Source of the DNA: Dugong dugon
Taxonomy: Eukaryota; Chordata; Mammalia; Sirenia; Dugongidae
Assembly: GCA_030035585.1 (NCBI GenBank)
Contig: CM057473.1
Location: forward strand, 12,326,501-12,390,500
DNA: 64,000 nt
Reading direction: 5' to 3'
The stretch's first letter is position 1. Every line of letters starts with the position of its first letter. The position numbers and the translations under genes were made by a program. This document shows positions 12,262 to 24,826 of the stretch, in pieces. The notes beneath the pieces were generated by a model. The model was not told the origin of the DNA. It did no database searches and saw only the letters and a program-made list of their open reading frames with translations.

Positions 12262-12744
12262 ACTTCTGTAATACAACTTTTTTATTTTCAGTGTAAAAAA
12301 AAAAGAAAAACCATTGTTCAAGTCATGTAGAAGACATTTCATTTAATCCTTAGCCTAACCCTGAGATATTATATTTTCCACTTTACCAACAAGGATATTG
12401 AGGATCAGTAATACAAAAAAAATCACTGTGGGTCAGATCTTGTGTTTGTACAGGTTTCTGACAAAACATCTCTGTCAATCACAATGCCACGACTGTCTAT
12501 AAAACCAAAGTACAGAAAATCTGGTGTAAGGAAAAGGAAATATGCAAAATCAGAAGAACTGAATGTATGTGTTCTTTTTCAGTGGCGATGAAAAGTAAGA
12601 AAATAAGTTATATAAGATATTAATTGTATACTAAAGAACATTGATTATATACAAATAGGAATACTATTTTCTGCTATGAAAGGACGCAAAGCCTTTATGG
12701 AATATTTTACTTAATATCATGTTTCTGGTTGTGCACTAACAAAA
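12262..12744. other. Unassigned stretch
   Basis: Nothing recognised. Confidence 0.5.
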
Positions 12745-12746
12745 CT

Positions 12747-12906
12747 AAATCCAAACCCTTTGGTGTCAAGTCGATTCTGACTCATAGTGACCCTACAAGA
12801 CAGAGTAGAACTGCCCAATAATGTTTTCAAGTAGTGGCTGGTGGATTTGAGCTGCTGTCCTTTTGGTTAGCAGCTGAGCTCTTAACCACTCCACCACCAG
12901 GGTTCA
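12747..12906 (-). mobile_element. AfroSINE, short form, minus strand
   Basis: The plus strand reads CAAACCCTTTGGTGTCAAGT, AGACAGAGTAGAACTGCCC, GGTTAGCAGCTGAGCTCTTA and CCACCAGGGTTC, the whole short-form element in reverse complement. Confidence 0.92.
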
Positions 12907-13540
12907 TATCTCCTGATAATAAAAAGAGTGCCATGTCACACTCAGAACATCAAACAGGAATCCGGAGTACACATTAACCACTTCTCCTGGTGCTCTGTGT
13001 GGGTGTTGTACAGTAGAACACAGTAGTGAAAGGGCACAGCCTATTTATTTCCCATCATTTGGAAATGGGATTGGAAGTCTTGAATAGAGTACATGAAATA
13101 AATTCTCTGGTTTAGTTTTTTTTGTTTGTTTGTTTCCTTTTTAAGTGATAAATTAGCTTGACTAAGATGAAATAGAGGTGATTGTGACTGGGAAGTGCAC
13201 TTCTGGAATGGGAGATGTAGAATCTAAACCATTGTCAATCAGATAATCTGATCCAAAATTGTTTTGACTCTGATTTCTCATTTTGACTATTGTGTTCATG
13301 TACATACGAGAATTAAATAGGAAAACCTTTGAATACCGTTCTTCTTAAACGTTGGGAATCTACAAAGCTCAGGAGCTTACATTTATTTTGTGATGTGTAG
13401 TGTGCAACCTGGTTGCTTTGAGTCTAAATTGACTCAGCAGGGGATTGGTTTGGTTTATGATGCCAATAAATCATTTGAAATCTTAGAATGTATATGAAGG
13501 TTTCCTTAGAAAACTCATATGTTCATTCAATATAGGTTAT
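12907..13540. other. Unassigned stretch with a possible SINE scrap
   Basis: A short segment at about 13420-13460 (TTGAGTCTAAATTGACTCAG) resembles a SINE 3' end. Otherwise nothing is recognised. Confidence 0.35.
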
Positions 13541-15890
13541 AAAGGAACAAAACACCGCCTGGTCCTGTGTACTATGCCATCTTTACAATCATTGCTATGT
13601 TTGAGCCCATTGTTGCAGCCACTGTGTCAATCCGTCTCGTCGAGATTCTTCCTCTTTGTTGCAGACCTTCTAATTTACCAAGCATGATGTCCTTCTCCAG
13701 GGACTGGTCCTTCCTGATAACATGTTATTTGAGACAAAATCTCACCATCCTCTCTTCCAAGGAGCACTCAGGCTGTAATTCTTTCAAGACAGACTTGTTC
13801 ATTCTTCCGGCAGTCCGTGGTATATTCAGTATGTTCACCCATGCCATAATTCAAAGGCATCAACTCTTCTTTAGTCTTTCTTGTTCATTGTCTAGCTTTC
13901 CCACGCATGTGGGGTGATCGAAAATACCATGGCTTGGTCAGGAGCACTTTAGTCCTCAAATTGGCACTTTTACTTGTTAACACTTTAAAGAGGCCATTTG
14001 CCGTACAATGTAATACATTGTTTGATTTCTTGACTGCTGCTTCCATGGGTGTTGATTGTGGATCCCAGTAAAATGAAATCCTTGACAACGTCAGTCTTTT
14101 CTCTGATTATCATGATGCTGCTTATTGGTCCAGCTGTGAGGATTTTTGAGGCTGTGGTCTTTGATCTTCAGTAAGTGCTTCAAGTCCACTTTCAGACAGC
14201 AGTGTTGTGTCATCTGCATAAAGCAGGTTGTTAATGAGTCTTCCTCCCACCCTGATGCCCCATTCTTCTTCATATAGTCCAGTTTCTCAGATTATTTGCT
14301 CAATATACAGACCGAATAAGTACCGTGAAAGGATACCACCCTGACACACAGCTTTCCTGATTTAAACCACACATTCTCCCCTTTTTCTGCTCAAATGACT
14401 GCCTCCTGGTCTATGTACAGGTTCCTCATGAGCACAATTAAGTGTTCTGGAATTCCCATTCTTTGCAATTCTATCAATAATTGCTTTAGATCCACACAGT
14501 TGAATGCCTTTGTATATTCAATAAAACACAGTTATACATCTTTATGGTATTCTCCACTTTCAGCTGAGACTCATCTGACATCAACAGTGATATCCCTCCT
14601 TCCAAATCCTTTTCTGAATCCAGCTTGACTTTCTGGCAGTTCCCTGTCAATGTACTACTTCAAACGTTTTTGAATTATCTTCAGCAAAATTTTACTTGTG
14701 TGTGATATTAATGACATTGTTTAATAATCAGTCTTATCCTGTTGGATTACATTTCTTTGGAATGGACACAAATATCGATCTCTTCCAATGGGTTGACCAA
14801 ATTTCTTGGCATAGAGGAATGATCACCTCCAGTGCTGCATCTGTTTGTTGAAACATCTCAATTGGTATTCCATCAATTCCTGAAGCCTCGTTTTCCACCA
14901 ATGGATTCAGTGCAACTTTGACATCTTCCTTCAATACCATCTGCTCTTGATCATATACTACCTCCTGAAATGGTTGAACATCAATTATTTTTTGGTACAA
15001 TGACCATATGTATTCCTTCCATCTTCTTTTGTCTCATCCTGGATTCATTATTTTGCCCATAGAATCCTTCAAAATGACATCTTGATGCTTGAATTTTTTT
15101 TTCAGTTCTTTCAGCTTAAGAAATGTCCAGTGTGTTCTTACCTTTTGACTTTCTAACTTTAGGTCTTTGCATATTTCTCGAATGGCCCTTGGAAATCTTC
15201 TGTTCAGCTCTTTTACTTCATCATTTCTTCCTTTTGCTTTAGCTACTGCATGTTCAAGAGTAAGTTTCGGAGTCTCTTCTGATTTTTATATTTTGAAATA
15301 TTTCATATTTCCATTTTGATCTTTTCTTTCTTTCCTGTCTTTTTAATGACCTTTTGCTTTCTTCATGTACGATGTCCTCAATGTTATCCCACAACTCATC
15401 TGGTCTTTAGTGTTCAATGCGTCAAATTTATTCTTTAGATGGTTTCCACATTTAGGTGGGACATACTGAAGGTCATATTTTGTCTCTTGTGGACCTGTTT
15501 CAATTTTCTTTAGCTTCAACTTGAACTTGCATATGAGCAACTGATGGTCTGTTCCACAGTCAGTGCCTGGTCTTATTCTGACTGATGATATTGAGCTTTT
15601 CCATGGTTTTGTCCCACGGATGTCGTCGATTTAATTCATGTCTGTTTCATCTGGGCAGGTCCACGTGTATAGTCGTCGTTTGTGTTGTTGCAAAAAGGTA
15701 TTTGCATTGAATAAGTGGTTGGTATTGCAAAATTTTATAGTATAATCTCCAGCTTTGTTTCTGTCACCAAGGCAGTATTGCCCAACTTTTGAACTTTCCT
15801 CTTGTTTCCAACTTTTGCATTCCAATCACCAGTAATTATCAGTGCATCTTGACTGGACACCACTGGAGCATAGCAAATATATATATACAA
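13541..15890 (-). mobile_element. RTE-clade LINE, longest copy, minus strand
   Basis: About 2.35 kb of an RTE LINE in reverse orientation. It covers the 3' region (13541-14090), reverse transcriptase (about 14100-15000), the linker (15000-15330) and part of the apurinic-type endonuclease (15343-15890). The extreme 3' tail is missing, and the 5' end is lost at about 15890 in a TA-rich run. The reverse-transcriptase motif YADD is still encoded (reverse complement near 14211-14222), but frameshifts and stops break every domain. It is the only copy here reaching into the endonuclease. Confidence 0.92.
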
Positions 15891-15920
15891 TATTTTCAAT
15901 ATACAAAAATCTAATGGCAT
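14100..15920 (-). pseudogene. Broken RTE endonuclease/reverse transcriptase ORF
   Basis: Minus-strand fragments lie in several frames. At 15735-15920, GDWNAKVG matches a conserved endonuclease motif. At 15631-15825, FCNTNHLFNANTFLQQHKRR and TWTCPDETD continue the domain. The linker is at 15343-15540. At 14734-15000, NEASGIDGIPIEMFQ and CQEIWSTHWKRSIFVSIPKK form the N-terminal part of the reverse transcriptase. In an intact element this enzyme nicks target DNA and copies the element RNA. Here no frame spans two domains, so no function is possible. Confidence 0.88.
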
Positions 15921-16630
15921 CCCATAGTTTAATTTTAAATAAAGTAAAACTTGTGTTTATTACAGTATATGTGTGTGTGTGAATATAAATTATGGAAAAG
16001 TGTGGATGGCATGATCTCTATAAAGTAAGTTCTATAAATCCCTATAATTGCTCTAGGAAGAATTCTTTTCATAAAATAGCATAACTTACCCTCCACATAC
16101 TCCTTAAAATTTCAACAAGATCATCTCACAGTATGTTGAGTTATGGATAGTTACTTCTGTGTGAAAGAATAAAAGATGTAACAGAAAACAAAATCAAACA
16201 CGAAAAATAAAATTTACTAGCACCAACATTTCCTACGTATAAAAATAAATTCAAGAAAGTATAGAAGACGATAAACACAAATCAGAAAAACTAAATATTT
16301 TGAAACACCCAAATATACGACATCTTTATATAAACAGCTTCAATATACTAAGGAAGTGTTTTCCAATTTAACTGAGCCTGGAAGAAAAAGAACCAATTTT
16401 AAATTTCAGATAGCGAATTTTGTGTTTAATGTGATAAGGAGGAGTTTGGTAACTTTTTCTTTGCCGTGAAGATTCCTTTAAGTAACCAGAATATTTAAAA
16501 ATGACTCTAAATTAAATCCAGTGCTGCTATAGTTATTTTACTTACGAGACTCCATTGATCTTCCATTATACTTAGTAAAGAATTCAAACTCTGTTCCATG
16601 GTCTACAAGTTTCTCTGTGATAGAGACCAC
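15900..16630. other. Unassigned AT-rich stretch
   Basis: A short (TG)n run lies near 15968-15980. Nothing else recognised. Confidence 0.5.
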
Positions 16631-16639
16631 AGTTATTTC

Positions 16640-16990
16640 TCCAGTCATACCTTCTTTTCCTTTATTTCTGCTTATTCAACTCCAGGCGGGCTGGCTCTGC
16701 TCAAATATCACCTCCTTAGAGAGTCCTTTGATCAGTCTTTCTAAAATGGCTCTTCACACTCCATTTAGTTGTTTTACTTTATATTTGATTCTATTAACTA
16801 CCTAACACACACACACACACACACACAAGTGCACATATATGCAAAAGCCTCTCCCATTAGAATGTAAACTGCATGAGTCCAAGTGTAACTAACTTATTAA
16901 TCGATAAATCCTCAGCACTTAAATAGTGCTTCAAACAAACTACTCTAAAATTATTTGTTGAAGTAAATAAATGGCATGAAATGTATGAAT
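16640..16990 (+). mobile_element. L2-like LINE 3' end
   Basis: The segments CTCAAATATCACCTCCTTAG, AATGTAAACTGCATGAGTCC and TCAGCACTTAAATAGTGCTT, then a TTATTTGTTGAAGTAAATAA end, occur in the order of an L2 3' region. A CA microsatellite interrupts it. The call rests on recalled consensus only. Confidence 0.6.
16806..16828. repeat. (CA)n microsatellite
   Basis: About 11 CA units within the L2-like block. Confidence 0.9.
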
Positions 16991-17289
16991 AAAGATTGTC
17001 AAATAGTAAGCACTTTGTATTAGTCAGTGTTATGGATGCTTATAATGCAATAATCAAATCACATATGTGTGAAATATGTAATGTGTGACTTAGACATTTA
17101 GGTTAAATTTTAGAATGAAAAGTAAATGTCTCTGTTACTTTTGTAAGATCTAATATTATATCCAGGTAACTCATTGTAAGACAGCTGCTCTGCTATCGTA
17201 AGGAGTGACATATCCTTTTGTTCATTTATGTTAAGACACCCCAAATACGCACCTCTGATTATGGACCTATGACACAGGTTACTTAAATG

Positions 17290-17715
17290 CAATGTGAGTC
17301 AGGCACCACCCTGGCAGACCCTTTTCAGGCAAGACCAGAGTGACTAAATCACATTAAAAAAACCCCAGGGTTTCTCCCTTTCATTATGAGTGAGAGGCAG
17401 CTAGTCTCTATGCAGTCTGCCTTTCGAGCTCTCCAAAGATGATGTGATGCCTGAAACTCTGCCTTGCCTTGCTGCCACAGACCAAGAACCCTAGAACTGA
17501 GGGTCTTCCGTGGGGGACATGACACTGGCTAAGTTCGCATCCAACTTGTTAAAAGTAAACACCTGAAGACTTAAGGTTTGGACTTCAAATATTGTACTAA
17601 TATTTTACTCTAAGTCTCTGATCTCTAATGTCTTGAGGGCTTGCCTGTGTGCGGTACCATGACTACCTTGCAATAAAATAAATGAGCTTACACATGGCAA
17701 ACCTGAGCATTTCCC
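17290..17715 (+). mobile_element. Probable ERV LTR, plus orientation
   Basis: This GC-richer block contains a string of short C-rich motifs. Near its end the sequence GCAATAAAATAAATGAGC provides a poly(A) signal at a position typical of the R region of an LTR. The family was not identified and the boundaries are estimated. A non-ERV origin is possible. Confidence 0.35.
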
Positions 17716-17984
17716 TGCTTATTTTAAAATAAAATCCTTGCAGAGAAATCAGCATATACATAAAAGCACATAGATACTTAAAGTTCACCTCTGTAATTCA
17801 GAGAGGATAAGTAACTTGCCGAAGACCAGCTAGTCAGTAAGAAATGGACTCACTATGCTACATTGTTCATAGGATCATGACCGAGGACCATTCACTAACA
17901 TTCTTTATAAATTGAGAGCTAAGAGAAAATACAGAGGAAATTATCTTCATGGTTAGATGAGAATCATTTTTCAAGGCTTAAAAA

Positions 17985-18186
17985 AAAATCAAAACCCGTT
18001 ACTCTCGTGTTGATTCCCCTCATGGGGGCCCCATGTGTTACTGAGTAGAACTGAGCTCCGTAGAGTTACTTGACTGTAATCTTTACAGAAGCAGGTTGAC
18101 AGGACTTTCTTCCAGGGTGCCTCTGGGTAGGTTCAAACTACCAATCTTTTGGTTAGTAGATTACCATTTGCCCTACCCAGGGACCT
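17985..18186 (-). mobile_element. AfroSINE, long form, minus strand
   Basis: Plus strand: AAAACCCGTTACTCTCGTGT, then TAGAACTGAGCTCCGTAGAG, a block with AGAAGCAGGTTGACAGGAC, then TTGCCCTACCCAGGGACC. Confidence 0.87.
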
Positions 18187-18364
18187 TTTTTAAGGCTTAG
18201 AGAAAGGGAAACTGTGGTCTCATTTTACTTAAAGGATTTTTAAGGTTAGTGGAAAATGCTACAAAAGAAAGATTAAGATGTGGTAATTTGAAAGAAGTTA
18301 TAATCAAATTTTATGTAACTAATTGCTGAAGACCAGTTAGCTTTATAGCAGTAATTCCTGGTGT

Positions 18365-18992
18365 TGTTGCTGTTGTTAGGGGCCGCCAAGTTGGTTCCAA
18401 GTCATAGCCACTCTATGTACCACAGAATGAAACACTGCCGAGTCCTGTGCTATGCTCACAATTGTTGCTGTTTGAGCCCTTTGTTGAGGGTCTTCCTTAC
18501 TTTTGCTGGCTCTGTACTTTACCAAGTATAATGTCCTTTTGCAGGGACTGGTGCCTCCTGATAACATATCCACAGTATCACCACCTTCATTTCTAAGGAG
18601 CATTCTGAAGGTACTTCTTCCAAAACAGATTTGTTCGTTCTTCTGGCAGTCATGATATATTCAATACTCTTCATCAACCCCATGATTCCAAGACATCAAT
18701 TCTCCTTTGTCTTCCTTATTCATTGTCTTGCTTTCCCATGCATATGAGGTGATTGAAAATACAACTGCTTGGGTTAAGCGCACCTTAATCCCCAAGGCAA
18801 CATCTTTGCTTTTTTAACACTTCAAAGAGGTTTTGACTGCTGCTTCGATGGGTGCTGATTGTGGATCCAAGTAAAATCAAATCCTTGACAACTTCCATAT
18901 TTTCTCCATTTATTATGATATTGCTTGTTGGTCCAGTTATGAGGATTTTTGTTTTCTTTAGGTTGACGTGTAGTCCATACTGAAGGCTGTAG
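18365..18992 (-). mobile_element. RTE-clade LINE 3' end, minus strand
   Basis: Begins GTTGTTGCTGTTGTTAGGGG on the plus strand (reversed RTE tail). It includes CCAAAACAGATTTGTTCGTT and GTTTATTATGATATTGCT (the reverse complement of the segment just after the RT domain) and ends near TTGACGTGTAGTCCATACTG. A deletion removes part of the region around 18835. The 75-codon minus frame is an element remnant. Confidence 0.9.
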
Positions 18993-19009
18993 TAAACCTT
19001 GTCAAACCC

Positions 19010-19460
19010 GTTTCTCCATTTCTAGGTCTCTAAAGAATGGAGTAAATCACCATCCTTCTTAGATGGTTTAACTGAATGACACATGGAAATGTAATGATAG
19101 TTTCGAAAATGTCTGAGAATAATGATTAACACTATACTGGATATGAGTAGGAGGAAATTTAGTAACTAAATATTTCCTTCATTCTTTTTAAAATGATGTA
19201 GAGGTTTCAAAGATCCAACCAGTTTGGTATATTGGTTTTAAACAATATAATTCATGTCATGTCACAATATATAGTTAACTGATACAACTCCCAAAATACA
19301 AATATAAGCAATAAGTGCTCTATGGTTGAAGTGGGTCAAGTTATTTCCACTGAAAACATAACCAACTGAAGTCTTATATAAAAACTAGAATTTAGACTGG
19401 ACTTTGAAAGCAGAATAATAAGGCTGAGAACAAGTGCACCTTTGTAAGGGGCAATAACTT
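19010..19460. other. Unassigned stretch
   Basis: AT-rich; nothing recognised. Confidence 0.5.
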
Positions 19461-19463
19461 AAG

Positions 19464-19672
19464 CTAAGCGTCCAACTAACTGCCCTTGAGCAAGTTCTGA
19501 CTCAGAGCGACCTCACGTTTGTCAGGTGTAACTGTGTTCCATAGGGTTTTTAGTGGCTAATTTTTCTGAGGTAGATTTTCAGGCCTTTCTTCCAAGGCAC
19601 CTCTGGGTATACGTCAACCTCCAAACTTTTGGTCTGCCGTTGAGCTTATTAACCTTTTGTAACACCCAGGTA
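19464..19672 (-). mobile_element. AfroSINE, long form, minus strand
   Basis: Plus strand: CTTGAGCAAGTTCTGACTCA, TGTTCCATAGGGTTTTTAGT, CTTCCAAGGCACCTCTGGGT, TTTTGTAACACCCAGG. The overlapping 76- and 64-codon frames are incidental. Confidence 0.88.
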
Positions 19673-19834
19673 AAAATAATAGAATGGATAATGTGTAGTC
19701 TAATTTGTGCTGATTTCCTATATGAAGGAATTTTTAGAAATAAAAAGAAAGGAAAGGCTAACATATTTAACATGGTCCTGTAGACAATCTTAAAATATCA
19801 TTTTTATTATTACTTAGCATTAGTAATAAAACAA

Positions 19835-19992
19835 AGGAGCCCTGGTGGCAAAGTGATTAAGGGCACAGGCTGCTAACCAAAAGGTCGGCAGTTCTAATCC
19901 ACCAGGCGCTCCTTGGAAACCCTAGGGGGCCGTTCTACTCTGCCCTATAGGGTCTCTATGAGTCGGAATCAACTCAAAGGCACAAGACAACA
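19835..19992 (+). mobile_element. AfroSINE, short form, with target duplication
   Basis: A nearly complete short-form copy starting GGAGCCCTGGTGGCAAAG, with the promoter-like B box in CGGCAGTTCTAATCCACC, ending CGGAATCAACTCAAAGGCA. It is flanked by near-identical 12-bp direct repeats: GTAATAAAACAA at 19823-19834 and GTAACGAAACAA at 19993-20004. Low divergence suggests a relatively recent insertion. Confidence 0.95.
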
Positions 19993-20010
19993 GTAACGAA
20001 ACAATTGTGT

Positions 20011-20036
20011 ATATCTATATTATATAATATAGATAT
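20011..20036. repeat. Perfect 26-bp AT palindrome
   Basis: The 13-bp half ATATCTATATTAT is followed directly by its exact reverse complement. It lies just outside the SINE target duplication at the start of a TA/CA-rich tract (20005-20100). Confidence 0.9.
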
Positions 20037-20039
20037 GTG

Positions 20040-22570
20040 CATACACACATTCATATGTAGATATACACGTACTTACATATACATAATTGATATATTAGCT
20101 AAATAGTGAATAAATGTGCTGACAATTATATATTAAATATTAGTAAATTTTAATTATTTTAATAAAATAAATTTAAAACACATTTTTGTTGTTGTGGTTG
20201 TATCCCTCCAATGGATGGTCCTGTACATATCCTGAGGGATGTACTTCTTATAACAAGAGATCATTGCTCTATGCAATGAGGTAGGCAGGACAGAGGTTAG
20301 TGGTTTTACAGTAAAGCAGTGATAAATTGAAGCAGTTTTTGAGAAGGCTAATTGTCTACAGAATGCAGAAACAAACGAAACAAGTGAGATGGAGACAGCG
20401 AGAACAAGTGAAAAGGCCATTGTCATTGGCGCTGCATAAAGTAGTAAGGAAGAGAGAGATCCAGGGTGGAGAGAGTCCAGGAAACTATTTCTGATCCAAC
20501 AGCTTACAGGGGTTTCCGGGCTTTGGCGTATCGCTGTTAAAAGAAATATTCAAACCTCCCACATACAGCCCTCTTAAGCCTTCGAGCGAGATGAAGAAAA
20601 GTTGTTTTACTCCTTTGTCTTTGAGAAGATTTCTATTGTAAAACAGAAAACAAACCATGTTCATAACAATAATTCTAACGACCCAGAACAAGTTAAATTA
20701 TGTTTGGTATTGAATGACGTAAAATACGTTGACCATAATTCCAAATTATTTGGTAAATAAACCTTTAAATATGTCTTCTGAAATTCAGACTCCAGAAATT
20801 CCTCACTGCAATTTATTAGTTTCCATAGGTTGTTATAGTACAGAGGATTCTATTTATAATGTAATTGAAATGGCCAGATATTTGCAGGCTTTGGCAGGGA
20901 AATTGGATGCATTATTATTATTTTTTCATTTCCCAATTTAGTTTTTGTTTATCTTTGAAACTGGGCTATGAATATTTTATTACTTCCATATATTAAATTC
21001 CCATAACACTATCATGAAATATTCGTTTTTATTTTATCATGTTTTATAAATAAAACAAATCTATAAATTAATACAATATCTGCACTACATTTGTCTTATT
21101 TATAAAATTATACACATACATATGCACATGAATAATATTCAAATATTAAGCATAATTTGCATGCACTCTATATTTATTTTATAGCCACAAACTCCCTTTT
21201 TACAAATATGTATATATGAAATATATATATATATATGTATGATTCGTTATATAATGTTCATATAGCTACTTCTAAAACCTGAAGTGAACAGACACCCCCA
21301 AATATATATATATATATACAAGCTTTCAGTTAAAATGACACTTAGGATAAAATTCAACACAAAAATTAAATTAATATAAGATTCTATTTCTCAAAAACCT
21401 GTTACTTTCTTACAACTTTCATCTGCCTACTCTGCCTAGGTCCTTGGTTTAAGAGTATATTTTCTGAAACTTGGTTGAAGTCCTAAAAATTGTTATGACA
21501 ATTGATGTGATATAAAACTAATTTTCAAAATATGGTGAATTGTGAGCAATTCAGAAACAAACAACTTCATCTAAGTTTAAAAAGTTAGGCACTCTGACAT
21601 TTTTTGAGAATATTATCACAGGTACAACATGTTTTCTAGGTTGCAAGCTACATTTCATATTTTTCATCCTGTCGTTTTACATTTTAAAAATGTGTACTAA
21701 ACCAGGCTTTCAATGAAGAAAGGAAAACTAATATTACAAAACAGTTATTCTATAATCATTAAAGTGAAAATGAAAATTTACTATTTTCTGTATGTAAATT
21801 TTTCTTTTACAGAGCATAGAATTTTTGTTCAAAGGGGGCAAAATTTATTTTTCTTTTGAATTGGAATTATTTGGTCACTTAGAATTCATATATAAAGAGT
21901 TGTTTCTCATTAAATGACAATCTGAATTATTTTGTTCTTTATTTTACCAGGAACTCAACTTTAAGCAGAAGTGTTCTTTAATTATGAAAATAAGAAAGAA
22001 AAGCATCATTTTGAAAATAACAGCCTATTATAAATGAAACATGTATAGTCACATAAAATTATTCTCATACCTCCCATTCCTACTAATTGAAAGATATAAT
22101 GACTAACTACAGTTTGGAAATAGCAACGCAGTTGGATCTTGTATTTCTTGAATTGCATTGTTCCACGAAAACTGTAATGTGGCCTCACAGCACGTAGTTC
22201 AGTGTATACTGTTTATTCTGCAGATAATAGTGTTTATATTGTTGTGTTTAGTTTATAAACATGACATTTAAAGTCATACACAAGCTCTGTTATTGCTTAT
22301 ACTTTAAAAATTCTACTCACATTCTAATTTCAGGACAAGTCCTTATTTTAATCAAAGGTTGCACCAAATATATATATATATATATGTATAGAACAGAGAA
22401 AGTCATTTATAGTCTTAATGAAGAAGTATTGTTTTCTCAATTTTGGTTCCATTTACTTTATATTTTTATATTGTTGTAAGGTAAAAACTTAGAGTTACAA
22501 AAGATGATATAGCCTGGTATGTTAGCAAATTAATTTTGAATGGATATCTGAAAAGAAATATAGTAGATAT
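20040..22570. other. Unassigned, very AT-rich stretch
   Basis: About 2.5 kb with short (TA)n tracts near 21220-21236, 21303-21320 and 22370-22386. I see no gene or recognisable element. Open frames here do not exceed 90 codons and have no family features. Confidence 0.5.
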
Positions 22571-22574
22571 AAGT

Positions 22575-22665
22575 GGGTATACATAAGAATCACCTGGGGA
22601 TCTTGTTAAAATATGGATTCTGATTCAGTATATCTGGGGCGGAAATGCAAATTCTCAGCCCTGAA
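22575..22665 (+). mobile_element. MER5-like hAT element fragment
   Basis: AAGAATCACCTGGGGATCTT, TTCTGATTCAGTATATCTGG and AATGCAAATTCTCAGCCCTG match the internal order of MER5-type elements. Confidence 0.6.
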
Positions 22666-22671
22666 ATAGAT

Positions 22672-23010
22672 AAACAAAAGATGGTATATTACATAAAATG
22701 GAATACTACTCAGTCATAAAGAGAAATGAAGTCCTGTAACAGACTACAGCATGGAGGGACCTTGATGATATTTTGTTGTGTGAAATGCCAGTCACAAAAG
22801 TACAAATACTGTATGACCTCACTTACATGAAAAGACAAGGATAAGTAAATATATAGAGACCAATAGCTATTAGTCAACCAGGGTGGGAGGGAGGAGGGAG
22901 ATAGAATCATTCTCTCGAAAGTAGTGAGTTTATGTTTATGGTGATGGGAAAATTGGCATCAGTTAAGGGTAATGGTTGAACAAATTGACAAGTTTAACTG
23001 ATATCACCAA
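22672..23010 (+). mobile_element. L1 3' end (ancient L1M type)
   Basis: The segments AAAATGGAATACTACTCAGT, AAAGAGAAATGAAGTCCTGT, ATGGAGGGACCTTGATGATA and TACTGTATGACCTCACTTAC follow the order of the L1 ORF2 end and 3' UTR in old mammalian L1 families. It is strongly 5'-truncated. Confidence 0.72.
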
Positions 23011-23065
23011 GTTGTACATCAGAAAAAAAGGCAAAATGTCAAATATTGTGATATAACAACAACAA

Positions 23066-23130
23066 GAACCAAAAACCAAACCTGTTGTCTTCGAGTCGAT
23101 TTTGATCCGACTGAGCAACAACAATAAACG
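23066..23130 (-). mobile_element. AfroSINE 3' scrap
   Basis: ACCAAACCTGTTGTCTTCGA followed by GTCGATTTTGATCC is a reversed SINE 3' end. The rest of the element is absent. Confidence 0.55.
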
Positions 23131-23164
23131 AAAAAAAGAAAAAGAAAGGCTAAAATTAATACTA

Positions 23165-23400
23165 CTTAAGAACACCCGAACACCTCATAGGATTAGTTCT
23201 GTTGCTTCAAAGGTTCAGGGTCATGACTTCATGGAAATGGCCAGTCACTTGGCCTAATACTGGTTTTACAGTTACTGTTTGACTCCCCAGTTCAGTGAGT
23301 AGTGCAGCATTTCATTAGGTTTTACACTGGATCAGTATGAATGGTAGCTGACTTGACAGCATCTAAAAACAACAACGACAACAACACACACACACAATTG
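23165..23400 (+). mobile_element. Short repeat with RTE-like 3' tail
   Basis: The block ends GTAGCTGACTTGACAGCATC followed by an (AAC)n-type run and (CA)n, the same ending as RTE copies in this window. The 5' part does not match the RTE 3' region seen elsewhere. It may be a SINE-like or deleted derivative using the RTE tail. Confidence 0.4.
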
Positions 23401-24244
23401 CATCCCTCTTTGATTTTCGTTCTTCAGTCATTTTTTTTTCATAACATAGCACCCCCTAGTGAGTGTCTTTTATCATCTAAATATCAAAGTCTGGGGTTCT
23501 GAAATATGCCAGTCCATTGGCTACTGCCCAAGAATTGACATAAAACTCTACTGTTTTATTGTTATTATCTAGTTCCTCTGATACCACAAGGAACACTCCA
23601 TCTTATTCTGCTTATTTGCTGGATTTATTTTTCATCTCCTTGGTCAGAATGCAACCATTGACCAGACACAATACAGTTGCATTTCGGACTGAATATTGGC
23701 CACCACCTGTGAAGTGTCATCAGTATACATGCTGCTTGTTCAGCGTTCTCTGTAAACTGATCTAAAGGATAGGCCCATTCAGCTACGGGGTTAGGTGATT
23801 CCTCAGATAAATCTAACATGGGACTCAATGGTACGGCAGCCACTTATTCATGTGAGATGGGTACTCCGTTAGCATATTTTTTGACATATCATTTCCAATT
23901 CCTCTGTGCATTTTCTTTCTCTACTGGAATGTTGCTCTGACATAACCCATGACTGGTGGGTATTTGATGTCTCAGAATAGTTGTATGTCTTTCTATAACA
24001 GTTTCAATTAAAGCCAACAACAGACAATTGTCCTTCAAAGAGTTTATATGACAGCAGCTTCTTGTAACTTCCTACCACAGAATCCTGGTGGTTATTGCTG
24101 GGTAGCAGACATGGCCTTTGTCAAAGGCTTCTGACTGCGTACATGCAGGTGATTGGCATTTCTATTATCATTTGCACGTAGCATTCTACCTCCCCAGAGG
24201 AATACACTGGGCAGCGGCTCTTTGAAGCTCCAAGAGAATCTCCT

Positions 24245-24405
24245 GTTGTTCATACCCGTTGCCATCAAATTGATTCCAATTCACAGGGACTCTATAGGAC
24301 AGAGTAGAACTGCCCTATAGGGTTTCCGAGGAACTGCTGGTGAATTCAAACTGCCGACCTTTTGATTAGCAGCTGTAGCTGTTACTTGGTTGTTTCCCCC
24401 GGTAT
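24245..24405 (-). mobile_element. AfroSINE, short form, inside the ERV-L-like pol
   Basis: Plus strand: CCCGTTGCCATCAAATTGAT, GGACAGAGTAGAACTGCCCT, TGATTAGCAGCTGTAGCTGT. The tRNA-like head is truncated. Confidence 0.88.
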
Positions 24406-24826
24406 TTTTGTGAATAGCTACTAGAAAAGTACTTAGATGTGGTGTGTGATATCTCCAAAAACCAAAAATCCAAAACATCTTCATGCTTCTTTCTATGCAT
24501 GTATACATGTTTGGTTGTTTGAAGTATAGCTCTAGTGTTTCCAGTCCAGGGGATTTTAAAGAATTTTGTCTTTTGCTCTTGAGCTTGTATTTTGGCTGGG
24601 TTAATAAGCTACCTGGTGATCATATGATTAACCAGCATTTGTAGTTCTGTCTTTGCTTGATCATCAGATTGAGATAGCAAAATAACATCATCAGTATGAT
24701 GAACAACAGACTATTTCATGGAATTAAGTCTATGTTTCTTTTTATCAGGTTGTGGCAATATGCAGCATGATTTAAATATCTGTGTACAAGTACAATAAAC
24801 TTTTGTTGGTGTCCATTCCACATGAA

